64,000 nt of DNA from AP-15 sp963755435 (GCA_963755435.1 CAVWJX010000005.1:1354565-1418564), one strand, 5' to 3'. Positions 49,682 to 57,365 are shown, numbered from the stretch's first letter. The notes: generated by a model not told the origin, from the letters alone. Numbers and translations: made by a program.

Positions 49682-50134
49682 CTATAGATCTTGGGTCTGT
49701 GGTGCCGGACCCTCGGAGCGGCGTCGGCGCTCGGCCATGAACTCGTCGAATTCAGTCTTGTCCTTGGCGTGCCGCAACCGGTCGAGAAACTCGAGGAATT
49801 CGCGCTGCTCGTCTTCGAGCCGGCGCAGGGTTTCCTCGCGATATTCGTCAAAGGCACGATTGCCGGTGGCCGAGCGGGCCCGCCCGCCGCCGCTTGTGCC
49901 GCAGCCCCAGCGCTCGGCTGCCGCCTGCATGCGCCCCATGCGTTGCTGCATCCGCTCCATGCGCCGCTGCCAACGGGTTCCGCCGCCCTGCGCCCAGCAT
50001 GCCATTCGCCCACTCCCTATCAGAAAACCGAGAACCACCAGGCCGAGCGGCCACCACAGAATGAAGCTGATCACCGCCAGCCCGATCCACGCCGGCTTGC
50101 CGACATCGTCCAAATACGCCGCCAAGTGATGCAT
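49682..50134 (-). CDS. DUF2852 membrane protein
   Basis: A 150-residue protein common in alphaproteobacteria. One N-terminal membrane segment with KPAWIGLAVISFILWWPLGL is followed by an Arg/Met-rich linker, and then the coiled-coil-like core NRAFDEYREETLRRLEDEQR and EFLEFLDRLRHAKDKTEFDE, which defines DUF2852. The function is unknown. A strong CTTGAC-N17-CTATGT promoter and an inverted repeat lie directly upstream, just past the tetR gene, so the TetR protein probably regulates it. Confidence 0.88.
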   Translation of the reverse strand: MHHLAAYLDDVGKPAWIGLAVISFILWWPLGLVVLGFLIGSGRMACWAQGGGTRWQRRMERMQQRMGRMQAAAERWGCGTSGGGRARSATGNRAFDEYREETLRRLEDEQREFLEFLDRLRHAKDKTEFDEFMAERRRRSEGPAPQTQDL

Positions 50135-50143
50135 GACCGCACC

Positions 50144-50168
50144 ATGTGAATGTATCTAACATTTACAT
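50144..50168 (-). promoter_or_regulatory. putative TetR operator in front of the DUF2852 gene
   Basis: atgtgaatgt (50144-50153) and acatttacat (50159-50168) form an inverted repeat with 9 of 10 matching pairs around 5 bases. It overlaps the -10 element of the promoter at 50165-50193. The same half-sites (ATGTGAA and TTTACAT) recur upstream of tetR at 50945-50963. Confidence 0.55.
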
Positions 50169-50193
50169 AGCCTCGCCTCGGCCGGCTGTCAAG
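50165..50193 (-). promoter_or_regulatory. DUF2852 promoter (CTTGAC-N17-CTATGT)
   Basis: On the minus strand CTTGAC (50193-50188), a 17-base spacer and CTATGT (50170-50165) match the alphaproteobacterial consensus very closely. The -35 box overlaps the tetR stop codon, so the DUF2852 gene can be transcribed independently of tetR. Confidence 0.7.
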
Positions 50194-50860
50194 CGCCGCG
50201 GCGCGGACCCTCGGGCTCGGCCGCCTCGGCAATCACGCCGAGCCCGCGCAGATAGATCAGCATGCCCGCTTCGAGCAGGTCTTCGGGGCTCATCGGCAGC
50301 CGCCGCCGGCCGCCATCGCCGCGGGCGAACAGCGAAGCGATGCCGTGCGCCAACGCCCAGACATGCAGGCTCATCATCAAGGACGGCGGCCGCTTTTCCG
50401 GGGCCAGGCGCGCGCACAAGGTTTCCGAGGCGCGACGCAGCACCGCAAAGCTGCGGTCGGCGGCCTGACGCAACGCCGGATCTTGGTCAAAGGACAGGCC
50501 GGCCTCGAACATCGCTGAATAATAGGCGGGCTCGTCGCGGGCAAAGGCGAGGTAGGCCCGGCCGACGTTTTCGAACGCTGCGAACGGTTCGGGCCGGCCG
50601 TCGTCCCAGGCACGGTCGAGATGTGCGGCAAACAGCTCGAAACCGCGGCGGGCGATATCGGCGATCAGCGCGTCACGGTCGCGGAAATGCCGGTAGGGTG
50701 CGGCCGAACTGACCCCGGCCGAGCGCGCCGCATCGGCGAAGGTGAACCCGGCCGGCCCTTTCTTGGCGATCAGATCGAGTGCCGCCTGGATCAGCGCTTC
50801 GCGCAGATTGCCATGGTGATAGCCGCGGCGCCCGTCCGGGCCACGCCCCCACCCGCTCAT
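50189..50860 (-). CDS. TetR/AcrR family transcriptional regulator (WHG domain)
   Basis: A 223-residue repressor. The N-terminal YHHGNLREALIQAALDLIAK leads into the helix-turn-helix FTFADAARSAGVSSAAPYRH, ending FRDRDALIADIARRGFE. The C-terminal domain contains WALAHGIASLFARGD, matching the WHG ligand-binding subfamily. The ATG at 50860 is the last of a chain of start codons, each overlapping the stop of a tiny upstream frame as ATGA (50857-50946). Matching operator-like repeats lie upstream of the leader and of the DUF2852 gene. Confidence 0.92.
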   Translation of the reverse strand: MSGWGRGPDGRRGYHHGNLREALIQAALDLIAKKGPAGFTFADAARSAGVSSAAPYRHFRDRDALIADIARRGFELFAAHLDRAWDDGRPEPFAAFENVGRAYLAFARDEPAYYSAMFEAGLSFDQDPALRQAADRSFAVLRRASETLCARLAPEKRPPSLMMSLHVWALAHGIASLFARGDGGRRRLPMSPEDLLEAGMLIYLRGLGVIAEAAEPEGPRRGA

Positions 50861-50902
50861 CGAGGAGACCCGCTCATCGCGGAGACCCGCTCATCGCGGA
50901 GA
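50852..50902. repeat. 17-bp tandem repeat (three copies) spanning the tetR start
   Basis: Units cccgctcatcgaggaga (50852-50868), cccgctcatcgcggaga (50869-50885) and the same again (50886-50902) are followed by a diverged fourth. Each unit contains a start codon on the minus strand. Because 17 equals six codons minus one base, each copy ends one frame in TGA inside the next ATG. Confidence 0.85.
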
Positions 50903-50946
50903 CCCGTTCATGGGTCCGGCCAGCTCATCGATCCCGACCCGCTCAT
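50857..50946 (-). other. tetR leader: four tiny reading frames linked by ATGA overlaps
   Basis: On the minus strand ATG 50946 opens a 12-codon frame (MSGSGSMSWPDP) ending at 50908. Its stop overlaps ATG 50911 (MNGSPR, to 50891), then ATG 50894 (MSGSPR, to 50874), then ATG 50877 (MSGSPR, to 50857), which overlaps the tetR ATG at 50860. The clearest Shine-Dalgarno, AAAAGGA, stands before the first frame, so ribosomes may reach tetR by repeated termination and restart. Expression is inferred, not shown. Confidence 0.5.
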
Positions 50947-50963
50947 GTGAAATCCTTTTACAT
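50945..50963 (-). promoter_or_regulatory. putative TetR autoregulatory operator
   Basis: atgtgaaa (50945-50952), 3 bases, ttttacat (50956-50963): 7 of 8 pairs match. It shares the ATGTGAA and TTTACAT halves with the site at 50144-50168, but with 5 rather than 11 bases between them. It covers the Shine-Dalgarno and start of the first leader frame. Confidence 0.45.
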
Positions 50964-51049
50964 CTTTGCGACCGGGTGAGGCAGCGCGTTCGCCGGAACC
51001 TCAGGGTTGGGGCGAATGGCTTCAGTTTACCTTATCGTGCGGCGGGCCG

Positions 51050-51079
51050 CTTGACGGATCGGCGCAGCTTGAACTATCT
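51050..51079 (+). promoter_or_regulatory. vapBC promoter (CTTGAC-N18-CTATCT)
   Basis: CTTGAC (51050-51055) and CTATCT (51074-51079), 18 bases apart, lie about 43 bases before the antitoxin ATG. TATCTA (51075-51080) and TAGATA (51102-51107) form a loosely spaced inverted repeat over the -10 and start region, a plausible antitoxin-binding site. Confidence 0.6.
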
Positions 51080-51121
51080 AGACGATCTACGGCTCTTCGT
51101 ATAGATATGCGGGTTCTAGCG

Positions 51122-51364
51122 ATGGCCTTTCATGTCAGGGATCGGGCGACCGACGCCGCCGTGCGGCGGCTGGCGAAACTCAAGCGCAAGACGTTGACCC
51201 AGACGATCCGCGAGGCGGTCGAGCACGAATACCAGCGGGCGCAATCGGCGGTCCCATTGATGGAACGGCTCAGGCCGATCCAGGAGGAGTTCGCCAATCT
51301 TGCCCGGCCTGGCGGATTGCCGGCCGACAAGGCGTTTTTCGACGAGCTGTCGGGCGATCCCTGA
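51122..51364 (+). CDS. VapB-type antitoxin (Rv0623-like)
   Basis: An 80-residue antitoxin that begins MAFHVRDRATDAAVRRLAKL. The N-terminal ribbon-helix-helix-like segment (KRKTLTQTIREAVEHEYQRA) binds DNA, and the C-terminal GGLPADKAFFDELSGDP is the toxin-wrapping tail of this family. The stop codon overlaps the toxin ATG by one base (TGATG). ATG 51122 is chosen because the family starts there; the frame is open further upstream. Confidence 0.88.
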   Translation: MAFHVRDRATDAAVRRLAKLKRKTLTQTIREAVEHEYQRAQSAVPLMERLRPIQEEFANLARPGGLPADKAFFDELSGDP

Positions 51365-51759
51365 TGTTCCTCGATGCCTCCGCGATCATCGCAATCATCG
51401 TGCGCGAAGCCGATGCCGACACCCTTGGGGCGCGGCTGGCCCGAGCGGCGAGTGTGTACACCTCGCCGATTGCGGTCTATGAGGCCGTTCTCGGTCTCGC
51501 CCGCATAGGCGCCATATCGATCGGCGATGCCCGCGCTGTGCTCGATCGCTTTCTCGAGGAGGTCCGGGCTCTGATCGTGCCGATCGACACCGAGATCGGG
51601 CGCGCCGCGGTACAGGCTTTTGAGCGATACGGCAAAGGACGCCATCAGGCCGCGCTGAACATGGGCGATTGCTTTGCCTATGCTTGTGCCTGCGGGATCG
51701 ACGTGCCGCTGTTGTGCAAGGGTAACGATTTTCCGCAGACCGACGTGACCCTCGGTTGA
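51364..51759 (+). CDS. VapC-type PIN-domain toxin
   Basis: A 131-residue ribonuclease toxin. The PIN acidic residues are visible in MFLDASAIIAIIV (first Asp), the Glu in SPIAVYEAVLGLAR, and the Asp in NMGDCFAYACA, with LLCKGNDFPQTDV at the end, which is typical. VapC toxins cleave tRNA or rRNA when the antitoxin is degraded. It is translationally coupled to the antitoxin. The intact catalytic residues suggest an active toxin. Confidence 0.92.
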   Translation: MFLDASAIIAIIVREADADTLGARLARAASVYTSPIAVYEAVLGLARIGAISIGDARAVLDRFLEEVRALIVPIDTEIGRAAVQAFERYGKGRHQAALNMGDCFAYACACGIDVPLLCKGNDFPQTDVTLG

Positions 51760-51823
51760 AGAGCGACCAGGGTGTTCTGATCTCGAAGCCGATAATTGAC
51801 GCGGAACGAACAAGGATAAGCCG

Positions 51824-53044
51824 ATGGATGCCTGGTGGCAGTGCGAAGTTCCCTACCCGTTTGTGCCAAAGGACGTGCTCGACGCCGCCCCCTCGGTGCG
51901 CGGCAGCCTGCCGAACAAATACTGCGACCCGAAAATCGCCGCGCAACTGTTCGAGGAGGTCATCGACGAGTTTCTGCTGTGCGACGAGATGGGCATGAAC
52001 GTGCTGGCGATCGAGCACCATGCCGGCATCAACTCGCTGTTGGGTGCCAACCCGATGCTGGTCGGCATCCTCGCCCGGCAGACGCGGCAGGCGCGCATCC
52101 TCAGCCTCGGCACGCTGGTCTCGCTGCGCCAGGACCCGGTGCGCATCGCCGAGGAATACGCGACCGCCGATGTGATCTCGCGCGGGCGGCTCGAGATCGG
52201 TTTCGTCAAGTCGGGCGGCACCGAGATGCCCTCGGCCAATGCCAACCCGGTCGGCAATATCGAGCGCTATTGGGAGGCGATCGACCTGATCAAAAAGGCG
52301 CTCAGCGAGCATGACGGGCCGTTCAGCTGGGAGGGCAAGCATTTCACCCACCGCCACGTCAACATCTGGCCGCCGCCCTATCAGCGCCCGCACCCGCGGC
52401 TGTGGTCGGCGACCGGCGACCCGGAGACCGCCGAAGAGGTCGGGCGGCGCGGCATGGTTCACGTGCTGGTGCTGCGCGGCCCCGACGGCACCAAGCGCGC
52501 CTACCAGGCGTATCGCCAGGCGCGAGCCGAGGCCGGGCTGCCCAAGGTCACGACCGACAATTTCGCCTATGCCGCCTTTGTCTATGTCGGCGACACCGAG
52601 GAGGAGGGGCTCGAGGTCGGCGGCAAACTCCTCTGGTTCCTCAATACCAGCCTCAAATCGGCGCCGCAGCATTCGCGGCTGATGCCCGGCTCGTTCCCGC
52701 CCGAGCGCGCCCCCGCGGCCTATCGCACGACAACCCGCCCGTCCGCCGAGCCGAACCTCGTCAATGCCGAAAAGGGGGTTCCGAGCGCCGGCGAAAACAT
52801 CCGCCGGCTGATGTCGATCGATGCCGAGGAGGCCAAGGCGATGGGCATCCTTTTCGCCGGCAATCCGGACAGCGTCACCCGCCAGATCCTCGAATTCTAT
52901 GACCGGGTCGGCGGCTTCGGCCATTTGAGCATGATCGGCCGCTCCGGCTTCATGACCCATGCCGAATCCGAAAAAGGCATCCGCCTGTTCGCCCGTGAGG
53001 TGCTGCCGCGTCTGAAGGAAATCGCGCCGGTCACGGTCGGCTGA
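51824..53044 (+). CDS. LLM-class flavin-dependent oxidoreductase
   Basis: A 406-residue luciferase-like monooxygenase with a TIM-barrel fold that uses reduced FMN or F420. The N-terminal DAWWQCEVPYPFVPKDVLDA, then EHHAGINSLLGANPMLVGIL, RISRGRLEIGF-type region (DVISRGRLEIGFVKSGG) and the RLWSATGDPETAEEVGRRG segment fit the family. The substrate is unknown. It stands between the VapBC pair and the convergent dehalogenase gene and has no obvious operon partner. Confidence 0.88.
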   Translation: MDAWWQCEVPYPFVPKDVLDAAPSVRGSLPNKYCDPKIAAQLFEEVIDEFLLCDEMGMNVLAIEHHAGINSLLGANPMLVGILARQTRQARILSLGTLVSLRQDPVRIAEEYATADVISRGRLEIGFVKSGGTEMPSANANPVGNIERYWEAIDLIKKALSEHDGPFSWEGKHFTHRHVNIWPPPYQRPHPRLWSATGDPETAEEVGRRGMVHVLVLRGPDGTKRAYQAYRQARAEAGLPKVTTDNFAYAAFVYVGDTEEEGLEVGGKLLWFLNTSLKSAPQHSRLMPGSFPPERAPAAYRTTTRPSAEPNLVNAEKGVPSAGENIRRLMSIDAEEAKAMGILFAGNPDSVTRQILEFYDRVGGFGHLSMIGRSGFMTHAESEKGIRLFAREVLPRLKEIAPVTVG

Positions 53045-53071
53045 CGGTTGCGCGTGGCCGGCTGCCTGGCC

Positions 53072-53785
53072 TCAGCAGCCGAGTTTGGCGGCGAGGTCGG
53101 TGAAACTGTCGGCGATCACGTCGAAATCGTGCTCGGCCTTGAAATCGCGGGTCTTGTTGGGCCCGTGCTCGAGCGGCCGACTGACAAAGGCGGTGCGAAA
53201 ACCGCGGCCGCGGGCGGCGACGAGGTCGCCATTATGCGCCGCCACCATCATGCATTCTTCGGGCTTCAGGTCGAGAAAGGCGGCGGTACGGTCATAGGCC
53301 TCGGGCTGCGGCTTGTAGGCGTGCGCGACCTCGGCGCCGAGGATCGCGTCCCACGGCAGCCCGGCATATTTGGCCATGTTGACCATCAGCGCGACATTGC
53401 CGTTCGAGCACGTCGCCAGGATGTATTTGCGCTTGAGCCGGGTGAGGCCCTCGACCGTGTCGGGCCAGCCGTCGAGCCGGTGCCAGGCGCGATTGAGATG
53501 GTCGATCTCGGCTTGGCTCAAACTCGAAATCCCGAATTCCGGCAACAGCTCGACCAAATTCTCGCGATGCAGGTCGTCGAGCCGGGTCCATGGCCGCTCG
53601 CCGCTCCGCACCTTGGCCATCGCCGGCTGATAGCGCGCCCGCCATTTATCGGCAAAGTCGTGCCAGTCCTTGTCGTAGCCTTTCGGCCCGAGAACGGCCT
53701 TGGCCTCGCGCGCGATGCTGTCACGCCAGTTCACCACGGTGCCGAATACGTCAAAGGTCAGCGCCTTCACATCCGCAATCGCCAT
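53072..53785 (-). CDS. haloacid dehalogenase, type II
   Basis: A 237-residue HAD-superfamily enzyme. Motif I LTFDVFGTVVNW holds the nucleophilic Asp, motif II is ATCSNGNVA, motif III is AEVAHAYKPQPEAY with the conserved Lys, and motif IV is MMVAAHNGDLVAARGRGFRT. The FGTVV context and N-rich motif II fit L-2-haloacid dehalogenases rather than phosphatases. It is convergent with the LLM gene (27-bp gap). The start ATG 53785 is unambiguous. Confidence 0.92.
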   Translation of the reverse strand: MAIADVKALTFDVFGTVVNWRDSIAREAKAVLGPKGYDKDWHDFADKWRARYQPAMAKVRSGERPWTRLDDLHRENLVELLPEFGISSLSQAEIDHLNRAWHRLDGWPDTVEGLTRLKRKYILATCSNGNVALMVNMAKYAGLPWDAILGAEVAHAYKPQPEAYDRTAAFLDLKPEECMMVAAHNGDLVAARGRGFRTAFVSRPLEHGPNKTRDFKAEHDFDVIADSFTDLAAKLGC

Positions 53786-53899
53786 CGTCCGATCTCCTGT
53801 CGCTTGTTCCCGCGTCAGTCACTGCCGGATGTTGCGGAGCGTCAACGGTATCGTGAACAACCGAATCCGGCGTGGGAGGATCGTGCGGCATGGCCGCAC

Positions 53900-53935
53900 G
53901 TCGACAACTCAGCATACACGTGTATTATACGTGTA
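53900..53935 (+). promoter_or_regulatory. mazEF promoter with overlapping palindromes
   Basis: GTCGAC (53900-53905), 17 bases, TATTAT (53923-53928). Over it lie a perfect 12-bp palindrome atacacgtgtat (53914-53925) and a near-palindrome tatacgtgta (53926-53935), the expected form of an antitoxin operator. A separate 8-bp inverted repeat (cgtgcggc/gccgcacg, 53882-53900) lies just upstream. Confidence 0.6.
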
Positions 53936-53947
53936 AGGAGTTCGGGC

Positions 53948-54178
53948 ATGTCAAAGAAATTGACGATTACGATCGACGACGAGGTTTATGCGGGTCTGCA
54001 CAATGTCGTCGGGCGTCGCCGGATCAGCCGTTTTCTGAACGATCTTGCGCGTCCGCATGTCCTGCAACGCGAGTTGGCGGAAGGCTACAAGGCGATGGCT
54101 GCCGATGAAGAGCGCGAGCGCGACGCCTCGGAATGGGTCGAAAACCTGACCGGGGATATCGCCGATGAGCCCAGATAG
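53948..54178 (+). CDS. MazE-type antitoxin
   Basis: A 76-residue acidic antitoxin: MSKKLTITIDDEVYAGLHNV is a ribbon-helix-helix or related DNA-binding segment, and the C-terminal ASEWVENLTGDIADEPR is acidic and probably blocks the toxin. AAGGAG precedes the ATG at ideal spacing. Its last 14 bases overlap the toxin gene. The family assignment rests mainly on the MazF/PemK-type toxin next to it. Confidence 0.85.
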   Translation: MSKKLTITIDDEVYAGLHNVVGRRRISRFLNDLARPHVLQRELAEGYKAMAADEERERDASEWVENLTGDIADEPR

Positions 54179-54503
54179 GCCGCCGCAACGCGGTGATGTC
54201 TGGTGGGTGACGTTCGATCCGTCGGTTGGTGGAGAGATCCGCAAAACCCGCCCCGCGGTGGTCATGAGCAACGATGCGGCAAATCGGGAGCTGAACCGGG
54301 TCCAGGTGGTCCCGCTGACCAGCAACGTCGGCCGCCTCTATCCGTCCGAAGCATATGTCCGGCTCCGGGGCCAGCAACGCAAGGCGATGGCTGACCAATT
54401 GAGCACGATCAGCAAGCTTCGCCTGCGGGATAGAGCTGGCCGGCTCAGCCCCGAGGACCTGACCGCCGTCGAGCGGGCAATTTGTCTGCAGCTCGGTCTC
54501 TGA
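54165..54503 (+). CDS. MazF/PemK-type endoribonuclease toxin
   Basis: A 112-residue mRNA interferase. RGDVWWVTFDPSVGGEIRKT followed by RPAVVMSNDAANRELNRVQV, then VVPLTSNVGRLYPSEAYV and AMADQLSTISKLRLRDRAG, follow the MazF fold closely, including the GxEIxKxRP loop. It overlaps the antitoxin by 14 bases, as is common in these pairs. The sequence looks complete and active. Confidence 0.93.
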   Translation: MSPDRPPQRGDVWWVTFDPSVGGEIRKTRPAVVMSNDAANRELNRVQVVPLTSNVGRLYPSEAYVRLRGQQRKAMADQLSTISKLRLRDRAGRLSPEDLTAVERAICLQLGL

Positions 54504-54559
54504 GGTTCCGCGTTTGGCGCCGGGGGTCATGACGCCGGTGCTCCGCCTTCAGGCAGTAA

Positions 54560-55951
54560 TCAAGGGATGGTCAGCGCGATCAGCTGTTGCGCGGCGTGGT
54601 CGAGCCGCTCGAGGTGGCGGCAGGCGTCGATCAGCTCGGCGAATTGTGCCTCTGGGATCGCGAGGCCGGGGGCAATTGGGCGGATCCGCCGTGCTTCCTC
54701 CTCGAAATCCCAGATGAATTCGCGGCCCGTGCCCTCCTTGGCGAAGCTGCGTCCGTCTTTCAAAAAGACCGTGATCCGCGGGCCGAACAGGGTGCGCCCG
54801 ACAGTCGGGATCAGGGTCACGCGCTGCATCAGGTCAAGCACCTCGGGCGGGTCGCTCTCGCCCGGGCCGGGGGTCGCGCCGCGCAGCAGCGGATAGCCGC
54901 GCGCCGCGGCGCCGTAGGCGGTAAAGTATTGCGTGCTGCCGACCCGCGGCTTGCCGTCGCTGCCCGGTGTCGGAAAGGCCGGGCTCGGATATTCGGTCTC
55001 GAACCAGTTGACCAGCGCCTCGATGCGGTCGATGTCCTGGTAACGGATGCCGTTCTCCTCGCACAGCGCCGCGGTCACGTCGATATGGGCGATGTTGTAG
55101 CCGGCGGTCGAATAGATCCGGTACAGCGTTTCGAGAAAGATCCAGTCGCGGCCGAGCCCCCGGGTGATCGCGGCCATCTCGGTGCGGTTCGCGCCGGTGA
55201 AGCTGTAGCGCAATTCGCCGCGGCTGTTGCCGGCATAGGCATGATAAAAGCCGGCCTCGCCCTCCAATGTCGTCTCGCCGCCGGGAACCCCGTGCCTGGC
55301 CAAGGCCACCGCGAGCAGCGCATTGCGCACGGCGCCCCCTTCGCGCAAAGAGCGGCCGCCGCTCCTGGCACCTTCGAGGTTGCCGGCGGCGAGGTTGACG
55401 CACTGGGCGATGGCGCCATTGATCTGGTTCTGGTCGAGCCGGCCGAGCTTGGCGGCGGCGATCGCCGCGCCGAAGATGCCGAACACCGGCCCGGCGTGGA
55501 AGCCGCGCGACATGACCGTCGGGATGAACTCGGCGGCCATCCGCTCCATGACCTCGTAGCCGGCGGCGATTGCGGTCAGGAATTCGTGGCCGGAGGCGCC
55601 GGCAACTTCCCCCGCCGCCAGCGCCGCCGGCAGGATCGCCGTACCCGGATGGGTCAGCATGCGAAAGGTGTCCCACTTGCCGCCGGCGAAGATCGTCTCG
55701 GTATTGACAAAGGCGGCCCCGGCCTTGCTGAGCTTGGCGCCATTGCCCAGGACTGTCGCAGCCCCGCCGCCACCGGCCTCCTCTTCCTGCATCAACGCCA
55801 GTGCCTGCCGGGTCGCCGGCATCCGGTGCGCCACCAGCGCCGAGGCGAGCGCCTCCAGGGTCACCCCCTTGGCCCGGTCGACCACCGCCGCCGGCAAATC
55901 TTGGTATTTGAGGTTGGCGACGAAGGCGGCAAATTCCCGGCTCAACGACAT
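54560..55951 (-). CDS. MmgE/PrpD family protein
   Basis: A 463-residue member of the MmgE/PrpD (2-methylcitrate dehydratase-like) superfamily. Family features are the N-terminal DLPAAVVDRAKGVTLEALAS, the AAFVNTETIFAGGKWDTFRM region, GFHAGPVFGIFGAAIAAAKL, and the C-terminal lid domain with IEALVNWFETEY. Many members have no proven substrate, and true PrpD activity cannot be claimed. ATG 55951 with GAGGACG is preferred to an upstream ATG. It is divergent from the epimerase-like gene. Confidence 0.88.
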   Translation of the reverse strand: MSLSREFAAFVANLKYQDLPAAVVDRAKGVTLEALASALVAHRMPATRQALALMQEEEAGGGGAATVLGNGAKLSKAGAAFVNTETIFAGGKWDTFRMLTHPGTAILPAALAAGEVAGASGHEFLTAIAAGYEVMERMAAEFIPTVMSRGFHAGPVFGIFGAAIAAAKLGRLDQNQINGAIAQCVNLAAGNLEGARSGGRSLREGGAVRNALLAVALARHGVPGGETTLEGEAGFYHAYAGNSRGELRYSFTGANRTEMAAITRGLGRDWIFLETLYRIYSTAGYNIAHIDVTAALCEENGIRYQDIDRIEALVNWFETEYPSPAFPTPGSDGKPRVGSTQYFTAYGAAARGYPLLRGATPGPGESDPPEVLDLMQRVTLIPTVGRTLFGPRITVFLKDGRSFAKEGTGREFIWDFEEEARRIRPIAPGLAIPEAQFAELIDACRHLERLDHAAQQLIALTIP

Positions 55952-56028
55952 GGCGGCGTCCTCGCGGCAACGAATTTCTGCCGGTGAGCTTAGCCCAATT
56001 GCGCCAACCAAATCTGGAAAGAGATGCG

Positions 56029-56844
56029 ATGACGACCTTGCGGGAACGGATCGGCGTCGATGTCGGGCGCAAGCTGAACCTCGAGGATGCGATCGAGTGG
56101 GCGGCCCGGCACGAGGTGCGCTGGATCGACATCGAGCTCGATAGCGGCGCCAATACGTTGGCCAGCTTTGACGGCGCGCGCGTGGCCAGGGTGCGCCGGG
56201 CCTGCGAGCGCCATCGAATTCATCTCGGTCTGCACACCGCCTCCTCGGTCAACGTCGCCGAATATGCGCCCTATGTCGGCGAGGCGGTCGACCGCTATCT
56301 CGCAGCCTATGTCGAAATCGCGCCCAAGCTCGGCGCCGAGTGGATCGTCGTCCATGCCGGTTACCATTTCGGCTCGGACCAGGAGATGCGGATGACCGCC
56401 GGGCGCGAGCGGCTGGAGCGCATCGCCGCGCATGCCGAGCGGCACAGCGCGCTGCTACTGCTGGAAAACCTGAACAAGGAGCCACCGGCGGCGGAAATGC
56501 ACTATCTCGCGCACAGCCTCGCCGAGTGGCAATATTATTTCCAGGCGATCCGCTCGCCGGCGCTCGGGTTGGCGTTCACGGTCAATCATGCGCATCTCGT
56601 CCCCGAAGGTGTCGCGGGGTTTGTCGATGGGCTCGACATGGCGCGAGTAGCCGAGGTGCGGCTCGCCGATTGTTGGCGCAACGGCGACGAGGTGCATCTG
56701 CCGCCGGGCGCGGGCGATCTCGATTTTGCCGACATGTTCCGCCGGGTCGAAGGCAAAGGCTTTACCGGACATTACATCAACGCGTTCGGCTCGCTCGACG
56801 ACATGCTGGCCGGGCGCGACGAACTGGTCCGGCTGGCCGGCTAG
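56029..56844 (+). CDS. sugar phosphate isomerase/epimerase-like protein
   Basis: A 271-residue TIM-barrel protein of the AP-endonuclease 2-like superfamily. Visible parts are RIGVDVGRKLNLEDAIEWAA, IHLGLHTASSVNVAEYAPYV, GAEWIVVHAGYHFGS, the metal-ligand region LLLENLNKEPP, and the C-terminal VEGKGFTGHYINAFGS. The substrate is unknown. GAAAGAGATG precedes the ATG 56029. Its divergence from the MmgE/PrpD gene with a 77-bp spacer suggests shared regulation, but no site is recognisable. Confidence 0.85.
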   Translation: MTTLRERIGVDVGRKLNLEDAIEWAARHEVRWIDIELDSGANTLASFDGARVARVRRACERHRIHLGLHTASSVNVAEYAPYVGEAVDRYLAAYVEIAPKLGAEWIVVHAGYHFGSDQEMRMTAGRERLERIAAHAERHSALLLLENLNKEPPAAEMHYLAHSLAEWQYYFQAIRSPALGLAFTVNHAHLVPEGVAGFVDGLDMARVAEVRLADCWRNGDEVHLPPGAGDLDFADMFRRVEGKGFTGHYINAFGSLDDMLAGRDELVRLAG

Positions 56845-56932
56845 CGGCGGCTCCGAGATCGAGCCGGCCGGCGCTGCTGGCCGCCGCCGCCGTGACCGCG
56901 GTTGCGACCGACCCCGCACGTGGCCGACCCGA

Positions 56933-57307
56933 TCACTTGTTGCAGTGGCTGACCTTGACCACGCAGTCGCCGGCCTTGCCTTTCTGGCAATCGGTCAGTG
57001 CCGCGACGCGCGCCGCCGGCTCGGTCTTGCGCGCCGAGGCACCGATGAACTTGCCGTTGGCGGTCGCCGCCAGAGCCGCGCATTGGCCGGCGCCGGTGTG
57101 GATGATGACCTTGCAGCCGCTGGCGCCGCACGCGCTGATCGCCAGCTCGGCGGCCTTTTGCGGCGTGCTCTGGTCCCAGCTCCAGCCCTGCCGGCCGGTC
57201 CCCCGTTCCCAGGCGATCGCGCCATAGGCGGCAAGCGCCGGCGTCGCCGATAGGATGACGGAGGCCACGGCCAGGATCAGAGCGAAGAGTGGGCTTTTGT
57301 GACGCAT
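56933..57307 (-). CDS. DUF4189 exported protein
   Basis: A 124-residue secreted protein. The signal peptide is about residues 1-26 (LFALILAVASVILSATPALA). The DUF4189 domain includes AYGAIAWERGTGRQGWSWDQ, KAAELAISACGASGCKVIIH and the CAALA and DCQKGKAGDC cysteines, which probably form disulphides in the periplasm. The function is unknown. I chose ATG 57307 with GGAG upstream. Confidence 0.88.
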   Translation of the reverse strand: MRHKSPLFALILAVASVILSATPALAAYGAIAWERGTGRQGWSWDQSTPQKAAELAISACGASGCKVIIHTGAGQCAALAATANGKFIGASARKTEPAARVAALTDCQKGKAGDCVVKVSHCNK

Positions 57308-57365
57308 CGGGTAATTCTCCTGCAACGGGCTCTCCGCCGGGCCGGCGGCGCAGCGGCTGGGTTGA

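Noticed and set aside
50852..50902. 17-bp repeats as a CRISPR array
   Set aside because: The copies are directly adjacent with no spacers and there are no cas genes in the window.
51395..52960. A 521-residue minus-strand frame opposite the LLM oxidoreductase
   Set aside because: No recognisable motif; the plus-strand frame has clear family features and the other is its shadow.
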